A DNA stretch of 64,000 nt from Gracilaria vermiculophylla (Eukaryota > Rhodophyta > Florideophyceae > Gracilariales > Gracilariaceae): NCBI GenBank assembly GCA_019155205.2, contig JAHNZQ020003147.1, positions 1,575,111-1,639,110 of the forward strand, in the 5' to 3' direction. Within the stretch, counting starts at the first letter, position 1. The number at the start of each line of letters is the position of its first letter. The notes beneath the pieces are model-generated. The model made no database searches. It was not told where the DNA came from and worked only from the letters and a program-made list of their open reading frames with translations. Both the position numbers and the translations under genes were made by a program. Below, in pieces: positions 30,540-44,400 of the stretch.

Positions 30540-31980
30540 AGGGAACAAACAATCGATGAATTTGTGAACGGAATACAATACGGACCTTTTGGATCCTACT
30601 ACCTCTCTCGGAGCATCTGATCTTACCAATTCATCCGGTTCCCTTTGTTTTCCTTGAAGAAAAAGCAGAAACGTACGCTCCCCACAAGTGCATAGGGTCT
30701 GTGCGAGCTGCGCTTCCAACCTCTTGTAGTTTCCACTCTCAAACTTGCGTTGAGACTGAGCTTTCGACAGAATAGTATACTATTCCGTGGCCATAAGGTA
30801 GCCATTCTACAAAAACGTATTACCTTCGTTACTGATTATTTTCTGCACCTCTTGGTCTCTTTCTTGTAAACCTTGTTGTCTTCTTCTTCCTTCCTCCGGT
30901 TCTTATATCTCCTCTTCACTTTTTTCTTCTTCTTCGTATTCTTCTATTCTATTTCTCCGTCTTCTTTCTTCGTATTCGTATTTTTCTTGCGGTACGGTGT
31001 TTTTGCGGTCCCGTTCGTGAACAATATCCCCCCACCCTCTTTAACATGGATGTTCCACAGGGATGCCAGATGCTCTAACTGGTAGGTTCTGGTCGCGAAG
31101 GTATTTTTATTAGAAGAGTACTTTGTGTGGAATATGTTGCAAGTGTTCTAGATTTTCACTTGAGTTTTCATATCTGTACCAACATACGCTGTTGTATATC
31201 CCATGGGTGATTTAGTAATGATCAACGATGGTTTCCACAAGAATTAGGACAAATTTTTGCTGTCGTTGAGAACTGCGGTCTTGTTCCAATAGGTCTGGTT
31301 GTCATACGATGTCTTCTACACGGCCAGTTTTTGCCAACAGCTTCCGTGACGGGAGGGACACTGATGGGTGATGAGGACCCTTCGAAAACCAAGCAACAAA
31401 TAATATATTGGCGAACTCGCCTTTCATGATGTCTACTGTGGCTTTATCATATCGCTGCATCTAATATATCCCGTCGATTTCGCCAGTGAATTGGATTTAA
31501 TCAATTAATCTTCCAATCTGTCTTCCAGATCTTCTGAAGAGACTAGTCTGGCTTTAACGGGAGCTAAACCTACATAAAAGAAGTCTCCGAAATTCAATAG
31601 GATTTTGTGCTTCTCCTGTTGGTCGTGATATGCTTCATTCCGCTCTTTGGAATTCATCATCCGTCCAACAGCGCGTTTAAGGGGTTTTGAGTAGCATTTG
31701 AGACTGAAATCTTTCACCCGTGCGGATGTTTAAGTCCTTGCTGTTTGTTGATTCGTAGGGCATTTGGTTATGATTACCCAGAGCGGGTGATGGGCAAAAC
31801 CCTGGTCAAACGGATTCGTTTCTGTAGACCTATGCACCTATAGGTTGTACGCGTACGTCATTTGCTGAACATAATCCGCTGAAGAGGTTTAGCGTTCCTC
31901 TGCATAACGCCGGAGCCTCGCCAGTAGCGTTTTTTTTAACCGTCACACTTAACCCCCGGTCTGAGGATAGTGAGCAGTAG
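30540..31980 (-). pseudogene. Decayed gypsy integrase C-terminal region
   Basis: Minus-strand translation near 31500-31870 has a VHRST-type segment, then HDQQEKHKILLNFGDFFYVG. These parallel YNLQVHRST and LKEGDEVFLDQL in the pol at 5.1-5.3 kb. Catalytic parts are absent. The downstream sequence (30540-30830) is weakly open and could hold a degenerate tail. It may be from the same or a sister gypsy lineage. Confidence 0.45.
30845..30995. repeat. Pyrimidine-rich CTT low-complexity tract
   Basis: About 150 bp dominated by TTC and CTT on the plus strand. It produces spurious Ser/Phe-rich frames and nothing else. Confidence 0.7.
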
Positions 31981-32641
31981 TGATGTAGAGCTTAAAAAAT
32001 AACGGAACACAAAGGCATGCGAAGAAACTTGAGGCCAAGTGAGATCTGATTTTCATGAGTTTGTATGGGGGAGCAACATATAGATATATCAAATTGGTGA
32101 GGAATACTTCCACTACGATGGGTGAAGTTGTGCTCTTTAACGTCTGTGTTCTGGGACTGCCAGTTGCCGGTCAAAAAAGGATGTACAGAAACGACCAAAA
32201 AACCGGTGTGATTATTCAGTTTTGGATGTGCAAAATTTCTAAAATAACTTCATACATTCGAAATTGTTGGTTACGTGTGAGAGAAAAACTAGCACTTAAG
32301 TGCATTTACTTTTGTTTAGCTGAACAGATAAGTGGGGTTCAACTTTACTTTCTACAGCTTTCACTAATCGAGATACAGGACCACACACCTAGTATTCAGA
32401 TTGCATAGCTCGATAGACAATCAAATAAGCGGTAGCCCCAGGTTCCCGGCACTGGCCATCTGGTTGTATTTTTTTAATTTTTCGCAAACACAATCCCCCA
32501 ATTCCACGGACTATCCCACAACTCCACATCACGTGCATTACGATATTCTTTTCCCTTCTCCGCGAGCCATATTGCTGTCTTACCCTCCTTGACACACCCT
32601 TCCACCACACCGGGTTCCAATTCTCCCTTCCACTCCACATC

Positions 32642-33271
32642 ATGCCCAACTGCTGCTTGCAGCAGTGCTCCTTCCTCTCCCGCACCATCCCCGCCGTCCA
32701 GAGGCACCAGAATCGATGCATGCATCGCCTTAACCCCAACAAACGCTGCTCCTCTCCCGGCGGCGCTGGCACCACCTTCCCTTTATGCACCAAGCGCCGC
32801 AAGCCCACAAGACAGTCCCCCTTACCACCCACACTAGCTGGCTCCAAGACATCTTCCGATAATGTCCCCTTCGCCGACGAAGACTCCTACCGCCAATAAC
32901 AATTCTCCCTCTTCCTCCACAACAAAGACGCTTTCCACATCATACTGAGCGCTAGCTCAATCCTCTCTCCCGCAACGCCCGTTTCCGTAACACCACCTCA
33001 CCTAAAACGCCTCGTCCTCTACATCTCACGCATTGCTTCAAACCTCGGACATCTAAAGGCAGACGAACCCATCTTCCTTCTCAATGACCCCGCCTTCTCC
33101 AAGTCCGCATTCAGTTACTTCCACCAGATAATGTCTTCAACTCCAAGACAACCTCTTAACGCAGCACGTCTGTGCCACCGGCTTCTCTTCTCGCTCCATC
33201 ACTGATTCAAAACATCGTTTCTCCGCAAGCCTCGTCCAGAAAAACGCCGTTGAAGTCCTCAAACAGATGCT
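32642..33271 (+). pseudogene. Unrecognised ORF fragment, truncated at an LTR
   Basis: Open from 32642 to 32899 and, after one stop, largely open to about 33203 (for example HIILSASSILSPATPVSVTP). The N-terminus has a Cys/His spacing (CSFLSRTIPAVQRHQNRC) that recalls a zinc finger, but the match is not convincing. It stops at the LTR that begins at 33275. Not a family I can name. Confidence 0.3.
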
Positions 33272-33274
33272 TGC

Positions 33275-33670
33275 TGTGGTACTGTCAGCCCTCCTGTCGA
33301 GGTAGTAGAGCACAACGTCCGTTAGGAGTTTTTAGTGACTCCAAAGGCGCGTATTCCTAAAGGTGGTCTCCGGTATCCGCTGTCGCGAGCCGGGGGANNN
33401 NNNNNNNNNNNNNNNNNNNNNNNNNNNNNNNNNNNNNNNNNNNNNNNNNNNNNNNNNNNNNNNNNNNNNNNNNNNNNNNNNNNNNNNNNNNNNNNNNCTG
33501 CATAAAATATCTAAAATAAATAATAAATTCTACCGTACCTTAAGGATACTGTAGCGCACGCGGGCAATATTATGCACCACGTGGCCCAGCTAATAAATTA
33601 CGAACCCTCCTTAGGAATATTATATCTTAAGGCCAAACCACCATACTTCCGTTGGAGCCACTGTACTACA
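33275..33670 (-). repeat. Gypsy LTR containing an assembly gap
   Basis: The left 123 bp (33275-33397) is the exact reverse complement of 1-123. The right part (33498-33670) matches the LTR end with CTGTACTACA. From other copies about 260 bp should lie between them, so the 100 N are a placeholder. The flanking bases do not match each other. Confidence 0.8.
33398..33497. other. Assembly gap (100 N)
   Basis: Exactly 100 N, a conventional unknown-length gap. It falls inside a repeated LTR. Confidence 0.99.
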
Positions 33671-33689
33671 AATGGGATTTTACGACTTG

Positions 33690-36600
33690 GAGCTCATGCC
33701 TGTACGTCTATTGGTGTCGTTTCCAATTGCAGGTATGATGTTATGTTAGAAATGCCATGGCATACTGCCCGCAGTCTAACAATCGATTATGAACCAGAGG
33801 TTCTGAGGGTTGGACCTGATGTTGTTACAGCGTTTCATAAGATTGATGAAAAAATTCAGATAGCGAGTCTAGGTTTGGAAAAGTTCCGAAGAATGATGAG
33901 AAATAACATAAAGTAAGCTGAATTGTTTCATGCTAAGATCGGAGAGGTTAAGCTTTCAAAGGGAGAAGCCTTTGCCAAAAAGAGTACCAAATTGGAGCGA
34001 ATGCTTCTCGAATTCGATTCTGTTTTCAGAAAATAGTTACCGTCTGGAGTGCCAGCGAAAAGATCCGTTGATTATGAGATCCAAATTGAAGAAGACTGGA
34101 AGCTCCCACACCGTCCGCAACTCTAGCTGTCTCCTGTTCAGTTAGAAGCAGCCAAAGAACATGTGGAGAAGTCGCTGAAATCAGGAAAGATAAGGCCACG
34201 AAAATCACTGTGTGGAACTTCGTTACTTTTCGTGAAACGAAACTAAAACTGAAAAGTAGTCGTAGAATATTGAGCACTTAATCGACTCTCTAAACAGATG
34301 CTCCTCTCCAAGGATACGATGAGATTTTTGATAGGGTTGAATCAACAAAACTTTTCTCCAAGTTGGATCTTAAGATGGGACTCCATCAAATACGGGTGAA
34401 GCGAGAAAATACCGAGATTACTGTGTTCAACACAAATTATGGGCAGTTTGTGTACCTTCTTATGCCCACAGGGCTTTGTACTGCTCCTGCGACTTTTCAA
34501 ACGTTGATAAACTAGCTCTTTAATTATTGTTTTGATGATTTTTTGGTGGGTTATATGGATGTTCTATTGATTTTAAGTAAAAATGAAGCACGTCACTTCA
34601 AGCATTTGGAAACAGTACAGCATCGATTGAAAGAAAACAAATTGTCTGTGTCCCCAGAGAAGTGTGAGTTTATGAAAACGAAAATCGACTTACTAGGAGT
34701 CCTTGTCGGTGAGAATGGACTGAGAGTTAGCCCATTCAATGTCAAAGTACTGAACACTTGGCCAAAGCCGAAATCCTTCTTTGCAGTTTCACGTTTTCTG
34801 TGACTACTGCCATTCTTTCGACATCTCATACTAAATATTTCAGAAGTTGCTCTTGCAATTATGAATCTGACAAAAAGATATCGAGATATTGGGAAATGGA
34901 ATGAAAAATGTAATGAAGCCCTTAAGTATTGAAATGAAGGAATCACAAATGCACTCATTTTCGTATCGTTTGATGGGAGCAAGACGTTCAGATGTCACAT
35001 TGCTGCTTCTCAGATCATTGTTTGTGTTGCTTTGACACCTTTTGATGAGAATGGAAAAAACCGCGTCATGGCCTTCTATGCAAAGAAGGTATCTGCAACA
35101 GATTCCGTGTACACAGCTAATGACAGAGAGCTTCTTCGGCCTGTCTTATTCCCTAATAATGTCTGATAATACTTGGAAGGGACGGAGATAGAGTACTTTG
35201 CAGACAACTATGTGCTGGAAAGATTCTTTACGAAACCGAAACCAAGCAGAAAAGAATCAGGATTGCTTAAAAATTTTGCAAACTTCACAATCGTCCCCAA
35301 ACACTCTCAAATCTGCTAAAACACACGTGTTCAGAGATTTCCTATCTAGAGCTCCTCATGTTATGGAAAAAAATGGCGCTAGCATATTATGTAATGACGT
35401 TGAAGGGCCACATGTCAAACATGAAGACGTGATAACTCGATACGATGAGGATCAATTCTTTGGTCCTGTTGTGAAAGCCATGAAAGATGGATGACCAGAT
35501 CATCAGTTCAAGGACGAAAACTGAAAAAGATACTCCCAATGTTCAAAATGGATTTTAGAAGACTCTTCTACAATGAAATGGTTTGAATACCAAGAATTTT
35601 CGTTTCCGGTGTGCTGAAAATAGCGCAAGGTCCCAAGATAAATGGTCATTTTAAGTATCCTAAGACACTGTCGTGAATTAGCGTTTTCCATTAGAGGCAC
35701 AAGATTCGTGATATTCTGAAGCATATCGAAGGATGTATATGGTATCAGCAGCTTAAGGACTCAAATGAAAAGACGTTAACCGACCCAGAATCTTTAGAGT
35801 TTCCAGTGAGAAGATGGGGCTCATTGTCTATTGACTTTATCGTAAGCTTACCCAAGTCAGAAGGTGCGTGGGATGCGATAACTACATGAATTGATAGTTT
35901 CACCAGGATAGTTCATTTCTTAAGTCGCACTACCAATGACACAGCTGAGAACACTGCAATGTTTTTTTCTCAAACACTTTTATGCAAAATGGGATGCTAG
36001 ATAGCGTAGCCTCAGACCAAGATCCAAAGTTCACATCCTAGTTTTGGGATCATCAGATGAAATTTAGTGTAGTTTAATTGAAAACGTCTACAAGTAAACA
36101 TCTGCAAACTGATGGAGTGACTGAAATGATGAAGAGAATGGTTGAAAAATATTTACATTGTTATTGCTTTTACCACCGGAATGACTGGGATGAACTGCTA
36201 CATGCAGCTGAGAATGTATAAAACTCTGCAGTGACTGATGTTCTTTAGATGTCACCCTTTGAATTGGATCTTGGATGAGCACCAAGGTCTCCACTTGACA
36301 TGCTTTCTGCTCAAATGATACTAATGCAAAATATGGAATAATTCAAGGAAAAGTTGAAAACCTCACTTGAAAATGCACTGTACTCTTTCAAACTTGCAAA
36401 AACTATTCAAAGCGCGTACTCTTGCATGAAGGATCGGGTTCCAAAACATGAATTGGGAAGAAAAGATTGGCTCAACAGTTCATTGTTCAAGGATACCTGC
36501 ACAAAGACTCAAGAATATGATAAGCTAAGTGCCGGAAGATTCGGGCCTAACGAAATCGTGAAGTAATTTTGAAAGAATTCTTTGAAGTTTGAGCTCCCTG

Positions 36601-36900
36601 ATCATATCAAGATTCATCCTATTGTCTATTTCAGCCATACGATATCTCAATAGAAACTACCACGTGATATAGCTGTAGCTGTTCACCCAAGACGAGAACG
36701 AGTACAAACAGAAGAAGAAGAAGAATATTAAGTTGCAGCTATTCTAAAGCAAAAGAAAAGAGGAAGAGGATATCAGTTTCTGACTCTCATGAAAGTAGAT
36801 CCCACTCATGATGCTGAGTATTTGAGCTAGAAATCGTTTGTTGACAAAGAGGAAACCGTTACTGGAGTATTGCATAAATAATTTATTCAAGCAAGAATCC
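33690..36900 (+). pseudogene. pol: Second gypsy chromovirus lineage, pol relic
   Basis: Plus-strand domains in Ty3/gypsy order are all broken by stops. A protease tail has CRYDVMLEMPWH (33740). RT covers 33960-34800; its catalytic box is YMDV (34552) instead of YxDD, and KCEFMKTKIDLLGVLVGENG follows. RNase H lies near 34970-35190, integrase core near 35810-36060 with SLSIDFIVSLPKSEGAWDAI, and an integrase end like HPVFHVSHL near 36600. A degenerate chromodomain (ILKQKKRGRGYQFL near 36740) closes it. It is only distantly similar to the minus-strand gypsy family, so it is a separate lineage. It abuts the LTR at 33670 but probably does not belong to it. Confidence 0.8.
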
Positions 36901-38425
36901 TACTTCAATATCATTAACGAGAACATTAATACTCCAGGAAGGGAAAAGTTGTCACAAACAGTTTGCAAGGTGCACTTTGGTTATTTAGTTTGACGTCGAT
37001 AAATAGTCCATCGACGTCTCTAGAAGTGTCTGGGAGCCTTATTGCTTCGTTTGCTGTGCTGGACAACTTACAAATTTGTTCTAGATTTCTTCATGGGGAT
37101 GAACCTAAAGTGTACATAAAGATGCGGTCCTCTAGATTAACAGAGGCATCAGAGCAACTCAAGTAAAGTTTTACTCAACTTACTGTCTACCTACTCCTAT
37201 TGATTCTAGATTCTCTTGTACATATTTATTTGTGTTACTAGATTTATGTTGTGTCGAACGATACCGACTGTAGATGCGATTGTACTTCGTACTACTGAGG
37301 CAGATGAGCATAGCCGTCTTGAACAGAGAATGAAAACCAGAGGCAGGGTCAGCCTTCAACCTCCAGGTTCACGAACAACCCCCAGCAGAACGTTGACACC
37401 TGAACCGGGCCGGCCATCCCCCTTTCATCGTCCTACTTCAGTACATAGCGTGTCAAGGTTGGATTTCTACTGTTTTTGTGTTCGCTTAGATTTGTATACG
37501 GGCGTGTTTCCCGTATGCTGTTCATACACAACGCATCCGACTTATCCATGACCGGCAATCTTCTACGGTGTCATGAGACCGGTTCAGCGTCAGTATCGTC
37601 ATCATATCGGAGGTATCGACGATTTTCGCCACTTTTTGGTTTTTATTTACTTATTCTTTTAGGTTCTACCCGGCGTAGTTGGGATATTTATTAGGGGTTT
37701 ACACTGTCACTATAACAATTAGGGAAAGATGTCTGGGACGCTTCGAGTGCTCTCACGCCTTCAGGGGACTTTCACTAAAGTTTGCTCGATATTGAGGGTA
37801 AGGCGGTTTGACTCTTATGATTGAGGGTGTGAAATGGCCTTTCATGTAACGCACGTGCGTAACTAAGCTATTCAGCATGCGGAAGACTTTGCCCTCTTAG
37901 CCTTGAGACACGCACCAACGCGCACATCAAGCTTTCAGCACAAGTACGCAGTCTATTTTAAGTTTGACACGACAGAGCAACGTGCGAAACGACAAACGTC
38001 ACTGAACATCAGCACACGGTGATGCATGCGACTACAACCTTCTTCGTGTCTCAGCACATGGCGCTACAGCACCGCAAAGTAAAATAGCGAGCGGTAACTT
38101 TTAAATAGCATAATATAAAAGAAATTATACCGCTTTCGTTCATGGAACTGGTCTGGAGAGAGTTCCCTCGACCCGTTTCTGTGATATTTGATGGCTTTTG
38201 CTAGTGGGTTCCATTGCAGGTACCTTTTTCTCTAGTTTATTTAAATCCCACCGACGGCCTTATCCCCCTTTTATATTTTTTCGTTCTACTCTGAATATAT
38301 CTGCCGACCATCAGCAATGGGCTACCGAGAAACCAGCCTCCTTAGCTCCTCTGCAACAAGGGTCGCAGGCCGATCACTGCGACGCTAACCGCTCTTATCA
38401 AAAGACGACCAGGATGGCCCACGCA
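36901..38425. other. No gene seen
   Basis: No domain or repeat recognised. It could include the lost 3' LTR of the preceding relic, but no partner is available for comparison. Confidence 0.4.
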
Positions 38426-38426
38426 C

Positions 38427-40692
38427 ATGATTAGGCACCGCCACCGCCGCCTCGAACGCTGCCTCTGCGCTAGTGCATTTTGGAGCCGCCGCAAATATGA
38501 AACTTCTTCAATGTTCACACGGTGGCCCACGCGACCATTCACCGTAGATCACCCCGCGGCCTCGAAAATCATCTTGCGAGGCACAGTGCACCGTCAACTT
38601 TCCTACATACCCAGAGCAAAATGTTCTCGAGTCAATTTTCTCCGCACTCAAAATTTAGCAGAAATCTGTGGAGATTTTGGCGGCGCAAAATGCGCGATAT
38701 GGAAGACAAACGTTCAGGCAAATCGGAAGCCGTTGGGAACCACCTTGAAACGTTCGAGAACTACGCGACACCGCACAATGGCATCTATCTCTCGCTTTGT
38801 TCGTCCACCTCGATAAACCACGCCGCATCATTAGATGATTGTGTGAGAAATTCTCTTGAAGTGGACGATCGATTGCTCTTTGCACAACTTTGCTATATCG
38901 CTCCGGAGACAAGAACTGTCGAACGCCCTGGCTGCCGCGCTCCTGACCCGCCTCCAAAAAGCATTTTCAACGCCAAGCTGGTAGACCTTTGTAATGCTCT
39001 CAAATCAGCGAGCACCCTCACTTTCGCCGCTTTTTTAAAAGGAGCGCACATCAGTCAAGGTACGCCCATTTATCTCTAACATTTGAGGGGTGTTATCTCT
39101 GTTCTCAACATTTTAATTGGCATACGAGGTGCATATGGCCACCTTGCCGGTTGCAGTACAAAGCAGATCAGTATTTTACGCACTAAATAGACAGTCGACA
39201 ATATTTTCCAACTCTCGATTATATTGAAACCGGCCTCATGAAGCATTTGTGCCCGCGAATGCGTTTGCCAGCCCACAGATCGAGCTCATTCAATGCCGAC
39301 TTAAAGGCTCAGTGAAGGATTGCATCACCAAAGTTTTACATAAGGTGACCGACTGCCAAACCCTACTCCTGGAGGCCTTCAGCTGCCTGCAGCTGTCGCT
39401 TTTGACAAATTATCCGTGCGAGCTGTCCATATAGTATCCGAGTAAAGCATTCCCCGATGTAGACCACGCATTGGTCTTTTTCCGAAGTCACCGACGAAAA
39501 GTGAAATACTGCCCATAACACCCATGAGCAATCGGCTCATGCTCGGAACTGGAACAACAGAAACCACCCATGACGCAGCATGAAAGGAGATGGGAACAAA
39601 AAGGATCCCACTGCCATCATTAAAGACCCCGAGGCGGCGTCCTAGGGACCCGCTGATTCAAAGAATGACCTCCAAAACTCAACATACCGAGCATACGACA
39701 AGTGTGTACGCTGTGGACAGTGCCCGTGTAGCGATCCCAATCACCGATGCCTTCGGTTAGCCTTCCAAGGCCCTGACCCAGTCCAACATCGGGCAAAAAC
39801 CTTGTCGCCTCGCACGCTGGCTCGGCGCCCTTATTCACTCTAGCTTCTCCACCTCTGACACCCACTACAGCAAATCCCACTCTATCTGCGGAGGAAATAG
39901 AAAAAGTAGAGAAATGATCTACGAAGGCCATCGGAATGGCCAAAGAATCGCTTTCTAACTTAACCCCGGAGCCTCTCGCGGCTTTCCCTCTCACGGTACA
40001 GATAGGCACTGCCATCTCCCCCTAACACCTTCAACCTCCGCCCAGACCGAGCTCCGAGACAGCCACACAGTAACTATCATCGCAGAAGAAAGGATTGATA
40101 TTCCGCTAGGCGACTCAAGAGCGCAGATAATAGCGCATGTCATCAGCATGAAAGATTCAATTGACAACCTACCATTAATCACGGTAGGAAGGCAATGGCT
40201 AAGTGAAACTCTCCCCTGTGTTGCGGATCGTACGCTCTCAATACCAGGCGTGCTGATGGATCCAGCTATAACGTACCCCCGCGTAGCACCCCATTTCCTA
40301 CAAGCCAGTCAAAGAAGCAGACCTTTCCAACAGTATCCTTCAAACGCCCTTGCATGTTGACCCGCAAGCACAGCTGCAAACTGTTCGTGATCCGCCTTTG
40401 CCCAGCGTCTACCGTCTATTGCCACCTGAAACCACCGGACTTTGACAATGAATTTCAGGACATTTCTCGAAAAGATCTCCCCTATTCCGTTCGCACACAG
40501 CGGGACACGGACTTTGAGATCAATCTGAAACAAGAACAACCGCCTTTAATCCGCCCGGGTATTCGTCCCTCCGCCGAAGAGCTCACGCTCATACGCAACA
40601 CTCTCGACAGCCTCCTTCGAAAAGGCCTCATCAGACCCTTCGCCTCGCCCTATGGCGCCCCTATTTTCACACAACGTTTTATAAAAGTTTAA
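38427..40692 (+). pseudogene. Third gypsy lineage: gag-protease-RT start, truncated
   Basis: A 186-codon open frame (38522-39079) and a shorter one (39249-39434) look like gag. A Cys-rich segment, KCVRCGQCPCSDPNHRC, lies near 39695-39750 and could be a zinc knuckle. The last ORF (40354-40692) is clearly the start of a Ty3/gypsy RT, with DFEINLKQEQPPLIRP, LDSLLRKGLIRPFASPYGAP and a stop soon after. The rest of pol is missing. The fragment is followed by about 390 bp of unrelated sequence and then the copia element. Confidence 0.6.
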
Positions 40693-41084
40693 ACATCTTA
40701 CTAAAATTGTAAACGACTTGTTAACCTAGATAGCGCCGCCGTTAAGTAGTCTACATCAATGAAAAACCTTCTTTGTCTACTATACATTAATGCAATACAG
40801 TTAAAACCCAATAATTTCACTTGAACCCCTTCGAAAATGAACAAGATATACTCTTTAGAATGATCCATGGTCATTAAAGGCCATTCTAAACAGGTTTTGA
40901 CTAAATTAGAAGTTTTAGACAATAGGCGAGAACCATGAATATTTCAAGTATGAGACGTTGGGGAAACGAGATGCAAAAGCGTTGTACAAGTAATATTTAA
41001 GACACAAAAACGAATATGAACTACTGAAGAAGGCAAAATGGAGTTTGAAAGTGAAATGTCTTCTGATTCTGATTGCACTACAGG

Positions 41085-41439
41085 TGTCACAGTCTGGTCA
41101 GTGTAGTGATCCATGACGAAGGGATGTGTCTGCAAAGTTGACTCTGGGAAATCAAACAGGTCAGCACAATGCTGGGGTCCTCGCTGCTCTCCCCACGATG
41201 CCATCGGGTTTACTGAGCCTAAGGCTAGACCTTTGTATCTTTGCGCCCGTGCCCGTTCGCTTGGGCGCTGTCTGGCGTCGTTCATGCTGATATTTGCAAT
41301 CGGCACTGTCGCCTATTCAAACTTGTATTATTCAGAAGCTTTGTGATTTGCATTAAACCACTTCTAATTCATAGAGCACTGCGTGCTCTGCAACAGGGTT
41401 CATAGAGCACGCCGTGCTCCGCAACAGCGTGGTCCCACA
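41085..41439 (-). repeat. 3' LTR of copia element
   Basis: 355 bp, TGTGGGACC...CTGTGACA on the minus strand. It contains a tandem duplication of about 30 bp (CATAGAGCAC...) at 41371-41430 that is absent from the other LTR. A purine-rich CTGGGGGATA precedes it on the sense strand. Confidence 0.9.
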
Positions 41440-44400
41440 TATCCCCCAGTTGCAGACAGCCCTTGATGCAAATAAGTCCAAGGTTCACTATTGAGACCAA
41501 TCGATCTGTGGTTCGGGAGCAGTAGTGTTGTCGTTGCTGCTACTCTGTTAAGTAGTCGATGAGATGTCGGGTTATTCTTCGTGAGTGCGTCTGCAATATT
41601 CGCTTTCCCTTGAATCCAGCGTAAGGAACCAAGCTTTTTCGATTCAAAGGAATCCCGGATGCGCTGCACGGTCTGCCGAAGCCTGTATTCTTTTCCTTCG
41701 TGAAGTGTCGTGATAGTATCAAGTAGCCCTTTTGAGTCCACATTGAGAATATGTGAGAACGCGTCTGCTGGGGATATGGATTTTAGCGCGGCCTTAATGC
41801 CATACCCCTTATTATCCGCTTCTGTACACGCGATAATCTCCGCCCCCTATGACGAATGTGACACTCTTTTTTGCTTCATGCTAGCCCAGTCCACCAGTTA
41901 ATAAGTTGTAGCGTCTCCAGTTGACTTTTTGTAGCGAATAATAGTGACGAAACCAGACTGTCCGTACTGATGACGAGCTGAAATATTAAAGGAGGCGTCG
42001 GAGAATGATACCACTTCAGCAAGGCTGATTGATTGTGATGGGCGGTGAAATGTGATCACTGGCCGTAGGTTCCGTAGTTCAGACAGCGTACGATTTGCAT
42101 CGACCAGTTGCTCGACTGTCAATTGTGGGATTCTCTGCTGCATCAATGATCCGAAGTACGCCGCTTGCGGTAATGCTCCGCATCCGAGCCAAATGAGGGC
42201 TCCTGCCATAGCTCGATATGAACCCATCTTGACCGGCTGTGCTTTATCCTTTCGCATTGTTCTTCTAGTCTTGCTGATATTGATGGGCTTTATATCGTTC
42301 GCATAGTCTTCCATTAAAAGCTGTATGATAAGCCCTTTGTTTGCGAGAAGGTGCAACCATTGAACTTAATTTCGTCATTGAAAATGCCCTTGCTGATCCA
42401 GAGCCGAGTGCCAATCTCGTCTACAAAATTAGGCATGTCTTGTACTGAACCGGAGAAGAGGAGGTCATCAGTAAGTTTGGCAAGTAGCATCGTAATATCT
42501 CCATCCTCATTTCGTCGTACATAAAGTTGACTGACCCCAAAGCCCGTGAAAAGTTTGCTTCAGAGAGTAGCCAGTGCTCGATGACGGTAGCCCATTGCCT
42601 TCCAGCTTCGCTGATTCCGTACGGGAGCTTCACGAGCCTCCAGAGTGTGCTGCGTTTGCCACTCCATTCCGCTGGTGGCCTTACCTAGAGATCCCGTGTG
42701 ATGGGTCCACTCTGCAGATATGCACCGTTGATGTAAATGCATCCAAGTCGAAATCTCAGGATCGAAGAGAAGGACAGGAGAATTCGAATAATGTCGAACT
42801 GCGCGTTTGCCGAATCGTTGCGAATGTTTCTTTTTTCATTATCTCTATTGCCATGGGGACAAAGTCTGGCTTTCATTCGCTTTCGTTTTTTTCTTTACTC
42901 TTCACCTTGTACACCAGATGTGAACCGAGCACATTAACTTCTTTAGGCACCATGGACTCATGTACTTCGAAATATGCTCCCTTCCAAGCCGTCTCTAATT
43001 CTTCGTCGACAGCCGTATCTGAGATCCACTGTGGCGCGCAGTCCATCTTTTTCCGAGTAACCTGTGCATTGCCCATCGCATTGTAAATATTATGCAAAAC
43101 GTGTTGCTTATGTGAGCTGAGCTGTACTTCTGCGCTGCTAGGGAGGCCCTCTGCTGCGGGTTGTCCAATATCCCGGGTTGGGTCTCCAACGACCGTGGTA
43201 CTGAGGAAAGATGAACGCACCGGCGTGTTTGCTGATCCTATCTCATCAGTAGGGCTCTTTGGCCCAAATACATCGAGCAATATCTGTTCTGCCTCTGGAA
43301 GTTGCTCCGTTCCTTCTTCGGTAGCTGGTGGAAGAGCATCGTCTACCAGAATGCCTTCTTGTAACTCTTCCTCCTGCTTACTATCTGGGACCAGTTTCAC
43401 GTGTTCGTATGCCACTCTCATGGGCGGGCCTCGATTAGATCTTCTGCATCGAACGTAGAAGGGCGTCCTGTTTGTCACTGTGGCTTTGACCAATCGAACA
43501 GGATCGTTCTGCATAGATGTATTATAATATACCCAAATGGCTGCACAAGGCGTGATAGTATGCGGAGGGAACAGGTGGCTATTGCATGCTTTCAAGACTT
43601 TCTGAAGTGCTCGCGTCGCGGTGGTGCGCTTATGTGCTTTGCGAAGCTCTTCTGGGACTCTGGTTGAAGGTATCCCCAAAAGCGATGGTGAGTATCCTCT
43701 CGCAAGTTGGAATGCGCTCATTATACTATTTCCGTGGAACAAGTTACAGAGAAAAGATGCACGTGCAAGGAGAGTATTGGGGGCAGCGGTTGTTCTCTCT
43801 TTTCCGATACGCGACAGAACGGACTTGAACAGGCCGTTGTTGCGCTCCACCTTACCATTCTGAGAGGAGCATCGCCCTGGTCGGTCTTCAATTACGATGC
43901 CATATGAGGATAGTAGCTTGGTGAGAACCGGTTTTTTAAACTCGGGATCAGCGCTAAAGAACTTCGGCGCACCATGATGCTATATCCATCCCGATTCAAG
44001 CTTGTTCGACAATTCCTCTGCGTTCTCTTTAGCTACGATGACGCGCTCTTTGTAGTTCGTGCCAGCGTCGATGATGTTCAAAACTTCATACTTTTCCTCG
44101 CCAATGTATACTACGAGGAAATCTGTTTGTACTGATTCGTTGAATGCCTCGTGCACATGGCTGATCGATATTTTCTTCCGCGGAGCTGGTCGACCAATCG
44201 ACGCACAAATATCACTTGCTTCGTAGATGGTGTCACACATGTGGGATAGGTTTTCGTCCAATTTCTCTGCGTCTTCTAGCAAGGCCTTCATTTCCGGTAG
44301 AAATGGCATGAGTAAATCGGTGTATCTTTTTCAGTGCATTTTTATCCATGTTCCCATTAGCATTTCCCAACAGCGCGTGAATGTTGGATGCATGATGCGG

